Shown here piece by piece: positions 60,788-64,000 of a stretch of DNA of 64,000 bases (positions are counted from its first letter, which is position 1; every line of letters starts with the position of its first letter). Below the pieces are notes generated by a model, which saw nothing but the letters and a program-made list of their open reading frames with translations, did no database searches and had not been told where the DNA came from. Location of the stretch: assembly GCF_026626745.1 (NCBI RefSeq), contig NZ_JAPNJW010000002.1:1946151-2010150 (forward strand). Direction: 5' to 3'. The position numbers and the translations under genes were made by a program. This DNA is from Nannocystis sp. RBIL2 (GTDB taxonomy: Bacteria; Myxococcota_A; Polyangia; Nannocystales; Nannocystaceae).

Positions 60788-63007
60788 GTGTTTCCGAGCG
60801 CCGCCGCGCGCGGCCAGGCGCCCGTGAGCCGCGAGGCCGCAGCGCCCGCGCGCGAGTCCTCTCCTGCTTCGCCCGCACGCAAGCGCGGCGTCGCCGGGCC
60901 GTACCGCACCGTCGTGCGCGCCGGCGAGGGCGACGGTCTCGACGCCCAGCGCCGCCTCGACGCCCAGCGGCCCGGGTTTCACACCGCGATCGAGCTGGCC
61001 GCAGAGCGCGGCGCGCGGTCGGCCGACGGTCTGCCGGAGATCCTCGCGCGCAGCGCCGGCGCCACGGTGCGCAGCCTCGGCGGCCTCGGGCAGTACTCGG
61101 CGCTGTCGCTGCGCGGCTCGTCGGCGCAGCAGGTCGCCCTGTTCCTCGACGGCGTGCCCCTGTCGGCCGGCAGCGGCGGCGTGGTCAACCTCGCCGACCT
61201 GCCGCTCGACGCCCTCGGCGCGGTCACCATCTACCGCGGCCTGGTGCCGATCGCCTACGGCGGGGCCGCGCTCGGCGGTGCGGTCGACCTCGGCTCCGAC
61301 CTGCGCTGCGCCCCCGAGCCTCGCCTGCGCGCGGTGGTCGGCGCCGGCTCGTTCGCCGCCCGCGAGGCCCGCGTCGGCGCCACCGTCCCGCTGCGGGCCA
61401 GGCCTTCGAGACATGTCCGTAAAAACATGTCCTATGCGCCATCAGCGGCCCACTGCCTCGACGTGCGCGTCGGCTACACCGGCTCGGCCGGCGACTTCCG
61501 CTTCTACAACATCGGCGAGACCCCGCTCGACCCGAGCGACGATCGCCTCGACCGCCGCGTCAACAACGGCTACGACCGCGCCCTGACCCAGGTCGCCGTC
61601 CACGGCCGCGTCGGCGACCTGCGCTACAGCGTGCAGGAGCTGGTGTTCGTCAAGGAGCAGGGCGTGCCGAGCATGGCGACCGGCGCCCAGGCCCGCCACA
61701 CCCGGCTCGGCACGGTGTCGGCGCGGACGGTCGCGCGGGTCCGTCGGACCTGGCCGCAGGGACATGTCGAGGGCGTGTTCGGCGTCCTCGCCGAGCAGGC
61801 CCGCTTCCGCGACCCGGTCGGCGAGATCGGCCTCGCCCGCGACGACCAGCGCACGCGCGCGCTCGACCTCTACGCCTCGCCGCGCGGCCGCGTCCGCGTG
61901 TGGCGGGGCGCCGAGCTCGGCCTGGTCGCCGACGTGCGCGGCGAGCTCGTCCGCGTCGACGAGCGGGCCGCCTCCACCGGTCCGCTCGGGGCCACCGGCG
62001 ACGCCGACCGCCGGCGCGTGGCCGGCGGCCTCGGCCTCGAGCTCGACCAGCGCCTGCTCGCCGGCCGCCTGCAGCTCGCCCCCGCGGTGCGGCTCGACGT
62101 CCTGCGCAGCGCCTTCGCCGTCCCGGCCGGCCAGGGCGAGCAGAGCGACGAGGGCCGCGATCACACCAGCGTCGGCGTGTCGCCGCGGCTCGGCATGCGC
62201 CTGTCCCTTCGGCCAGGTCTCAGCCTGCGCGCCAGCGCCGGCCGCTACTTCCGCCCGCCGACCCTGGTCGAGCTGTTCGGCGATCGCGGCTACGCCGTCG
62301 GCAACGAGGGGCTGCGGCCCGAGCGCGGCACCGGCCTCGACGGCGGCCTCGTCGTCAGCACCCCGCCGGCGCGCACCAGCCTGTACGCCCACGCGGCCGG
62401 GTTCGTCACCTGGTCGGAGGACCTGATCGCGTGGACGCAGACCGGCCCGTACCTGCGGCCGACCAACCTCGATCGCGCCCGCGTCGCGGGGCTCGAGGCC
62501 GCGGCCGCGCTGCGCCTTCTGGGCGGCGACCTCGAGCTACGCGGCAATTACACCCTGCTGGCCACCCGCAACGGCAGCGCCGAGCCATCGATGTTCGGCC
62601 AGCCGCTGCCCGGCCGCCCACGCCACGAGCTGTTCGTGCAGGTCGCCGCCGGTCACGCCTACGACCTGCGCGGCCGCGAGTTTACCCCGCGCCTCGGCGC
62701 CACGGTCGAGCACGCGGCGCGGACCTTCCTCGACCCGAGCGGCCGCTTCGAGGTCCCGGCGCGCACCGTCGTCGGCGCCTTCCTCGAGCTGCACCTGCTC
62801 GCGCGGATCCACCTCGCCCTCGAGGTCCGCAACTTGCTCGGGGCGCGCGTCGCCGCCTGGCGCCCGCCGGTCGCCGGCAGCCCGACGGTGACCGTCCCGA
62901 TCAGCGACTTCTTCTTCTTCCCGCTCCCCGGCACCAGCCTCTGGACCACCCTGCGCGTCGACCTCCAGCCGCCGCGCCGCCCGCGAACCACCGAGAGACC
63001 GTCATGA
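60788..63007 (+). CDS. btuB: TonB-dependent outer-membrane receptor, probably for vitamin B12
   Basis: This is a 22-strand barrel receptor with an N-terminal plug (about 75-175: ADGLPEILARSAGATVRSLG, LSLRGSSAQQVALFLDGVPL, LGGAVDLG) and a barrel ending near the C-terminus. The upstream cobalamin riboswitch makes BtuB the best function. From GTG 60788 the protein is 739 residues but lacks most of its signal peptide. In the same frame upstream, before a stop at 60701, the codons encode a good signal peptide (RAVVAAFVVFPSAAARG) without ATG, GTG, TTG or CTG; ATC 60722 after GGGAG is a possible rare start. A one-base shift in the C-run at 60732-60736 would instead join GTG 60700. Two ACATGTCC units (61411-61438) lie in frame in the barrel. 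Confidence 0.85.
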   Translation: MFPSAAARGQAPVSREAAAPARESSPASPARKRGVAGPYRTVVRAGEGDGLDAQRRLDAQRPGFHTAIELAAERGARSADGLPEILARSAGATVRSLGGLGQYSALSLRGSSAQQVALFLDGVPLSAGSGGVVNLADLPLDALGAVTIYRGLVPIAYGGAALGGAVDLGSDLRCAPEPRLRAVVGAGSFAAREARVGATVPLRARPSRHVRKNMSYAPSAAHCLDVRVGYTGSAGDFRFYNIGETPLDPSDDRLDRRVNNGYDRALTQVAVHGRVGDLRYSVQELVFVKEQGVPSMATGAQARHTRLGTVSARTVARVRRTWPQGHVEGVFGVLAEQARFRDPVGEIGLARDDQRTRALDLYASPRGRVRVWRGAELGLVADVRGELVRVDERAASTGPLGATGDADRRRVAGGLGLELDQRLLAGRLQLAPAVRLDVLRSAFAVPAGQGEQSDEGRDHTSVGVSPRLGMRLSLRPGLSLRASAGRYFRPPTLVELFGDRGYAVGNEGLRPERGTGLDGGLVVSTPPARTSLYAHAAGFVTWSEDLIAWTQTGPYLRPTNLDRARVAGLEAAAALRLLGGDLELRGNYTLLATRNGSAEPSMFGQPLPGRPRHELFVQVAAGHAYDLRGREFTPRLGATVEHAARTFLDPSGRFEVPARTVVGAFLELHLLARIHLALEVRNLLGARVAAWRPPVAGSPTVTVPISDFFFFPLPGTSLWTTLRVDLQPPRRPRTTERPS
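61411..61438. repeat. Intragenic direct repeat ACATGTCC in btuB
   Basis: ACATGTCC at 61411-61418 and 61425-61432 has the same 14-base period as the cluster at 794-816, and ACATGTCCTATGCG (61425-61438) is identical to 795-808. It encodes RHVRKNMSYA between barrel strands, in frame. A further GGGACATGTCGAGGG lies at 61760-61774. Confidence 0.75.
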
Positions 63008-64000
63008 TCAGCCGCCCCGCCCTCCTCACCACCGCCCTCGCCCTCGCCGCCTGCAACCCCGCCAAGGGCGACACCGACAGCGACACCGACGCCGGCACCG
63101 ACACCGATGGATCTGGCACGACGGACATGTCCCCGACGACAGGCGAGGCGCCGGTCGTGGTCGAGCTCGACGCCCCGTGCGACTTCGGGCCCGACGGCGC
63201 GACCGAGCTCGCGCTGATCACCAACGACTTCGTCGCTCCGGCCGGGCTCGGGCGGGTCGCGGTCGGCGACCTCAGCGTCACCGCCGACATCCTGCCCGCG
63301 ACCACCGACACAGTGCTCGGCGCGACCGCCGACTGGCTGGTCATGGTCCACCGCTTCGGCCAGAACCGCATCGACGTGGTCGACCGCGCCGGCGAGTGGC
63401 TGCTGCGCGGCTCGGTCGACGTCACCCACCCGGCCTCGGACGATCCCAACCCGCAGGGCGTCACCTTCGCCGCCGACGGCCTCGCCTACGTGCCGCTGTT
63501 CGCCGCGCCGGCGGTCCAGATCTACGACTTCTCGGCGGCCGACTCGTCGGCCTGGCTGCAGGGCGAGATCGACCTCTCGCCGGTCGCCGACGCCGACGGC
63601 AGCCCCGAGGCCGGGGTCGCGCTCGCGTGCGGCGGCGTGCTGTTCGTCGGCGTCCAGCGCCTCGTCGACTTCGCGCCGGTCGACAGCAGCTACCTCGTCG
63701 CCGTCGACCTGGCCGGCCGCACGGTCCTCGACCTCGACGACGCGACCGAGGGCGTCCAGGGCATCGCGCTGCTCGGCCCCTACCCCAAGCAGCTCCGCCG
63801 CGACCCCGCCGACGCCAGCGGCCACACCGCGCTGGTCCTGACCTCCGGCGTCGAGCGCGTCGACCTGTCCCGTGGGACATCCGAGTGGGCGGTCGCGCCC
63901 GAGGTCCTGGCCGAGGCCGGGATCGACGGCTTCGACCCGCAGGCCTTCGTGCTCGCGCAGGACGGCGCCTCGATCTTCCTCACCGCCACCGACGGCGAGT
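63004..64000 (+). CDS. Beta-propeller-like lipoprotein downstream of btuB, 3' truncated
   Basis: The reading frame runs off the window (at least 332 residues). It starts at ATG 63004, overlapping the btuB stop as ATGA, so it is in the riboswitch-controlled operon. A lipoprotein leader (MISRPALLTTALALAACNP) and an Asp/Thr/Gly linker are followed by repeated beta units (GLGRVAVGDLSVTADILPAT, ADWLVMVHRFGQNRIDVVDR, DGLAYVPLFAAPAVQIYDFS) typical of seven-bladed propellers. In Bacteroides, the propeller lipoprotein BtuG pairs with BtuB to capture B12; a similar role here is inference from position and fold. ACATGTCC (63125-63132) encodes part of the linker. Confidence 0.7.
   Translation, partial: MISRPALLTTALALAACNPAKGDTDSDTDAGTDTDGSGTTDMSPTTGEAPVVVELDAPCDFGPDGATELALITNDFVAPAGLGRVAVGDLSVTADILPATTDTVLGATADWLVMVHRFGQNRIDVVDRAGEWLLRGSVDVTHPASDDPNPQGVTFAADGLAYVPLFAAPAVQIYDFSAADSSAWLQGEIDLSPVADADGSPEAGVALACGGVLFVGVQRLVDFAPVDSSYLVAVDLAGRTVLDLDDATEGVQGIALLGPYPKQLRRDPADASGHTALVLTSGVERVDLSRGTSEWAVAPEVLAEAGIDGFDPQAFVLAQDGASIFLTATDGE
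63866..63879. repeat. Intragenic TGTCCC-GT-GGGACA hairpin
   Basis: A 6-bp inverted repeat with a 2-base loop lies inside the last gene of the window (DLSRGTSE). It belongs to the TGTCC/GGACA family; the gene continues through it in frame. Confidence 0.5.

Noticed and set aside
60700..61422. A 240-residue + strand frame beginning at GTG 60700
   Set aside because: Beyond the first 12 codons it is an Arg/Pro-rich shadow of btuB; only its start is interesting as a possible frameshifted beginning of btuB.

Overview
The window is chromosomal DNA of very high GC content (I judge about 70% or more by eye) and most likely comes from a myxobacterium of the Nannocystis/Plesiocystis type. The evidence is a MYXO-CTERM-like sorting tail (gene at 9488), many lipoproteins with Thr/Ser/Asp/Gly-rich linkers, a Ser/Thr kinase fused to a sulfatase-modifying-factor domain, an NtrC-type regulator beside a TPR histidine kinase, and RpoN next to a regulatory PTS. 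No tRNA, rRNA, CRISPR array, transposase or prophage gene was found. The genus assignment is inference.

Layout. 1-7517 (+): a truncated luciferase-like monooxygenase, a lamin-tail lipoprotein, RecD2 helicase, then yebC-ruvC-ruvA. 7629-16357: a trypsin-like lipoprotein protease (-), a secreted metallopeptidase-like protein and an Smr protein (+), a CNNM/CorC membrane protein (-), and an arginine operon argC-argB-M20 deacetylase (-). 16358-16855 is a non-coding, low-GC, pyrimidine-rich island. 16856-25457 (-): a MutH-family nuclease, a small lipoprotein, a thioesterase, and an unusual signalling module (two atypical receivers and a TPR membrane kinase) with two small unknown proteins and an EGF-like lipoprotein. 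25653-34496: bioA, lipoproteins, rseP-tsaB and the CCA-adding enzyme. 34560-45824: polA, a kinase-SUMF1 fusion, a repeat-rich secreted protein, a low-GC islet with a small orphan gene, and a protease/propeller/barrel outer-membrane protein. 45837-53439 (-): rpoN-hpf-hprK-rapZ-EIIA-HPr-EI-hydrolase, most of them overlapping end to end. 53640-60169 (-): pyrG, accC, a small lipoprotein, rpoZ, a TerB-like protein and a metzincin lipoprotein. 60380-64000 (+): a cobalamin riboswitch, a BtuB-type TonB receptor and a beta-propeller-like lipoprotein cut by the window end.

The most striking structure is not a gene. A family of short palindromes with core ACATGTCC/GGACATGT (variants ACCTGTCC, GCATGCTC) is scattered through the window, often as perfect 8-14 bp hairpins with 4-nt loops. 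They occupy five of the six convergent gene junctions and several other gene 3' ends, and they also occur in frame inside coding sequences (argC, polA, smr, btuB and others). This looks like a lineage-specific mobile or regulatory hairpin repeat. A second highlight is the B12 operon: riboswitch, BtuB-like receptor without a standard start codon upstream of its signal peptide, and a translationally coupled lipoprotein that recalls BtuG of Bacteroides. A third is the receiver/TPR-kinase module, in which both receivers lack the conserved lysine and share a long insertion.
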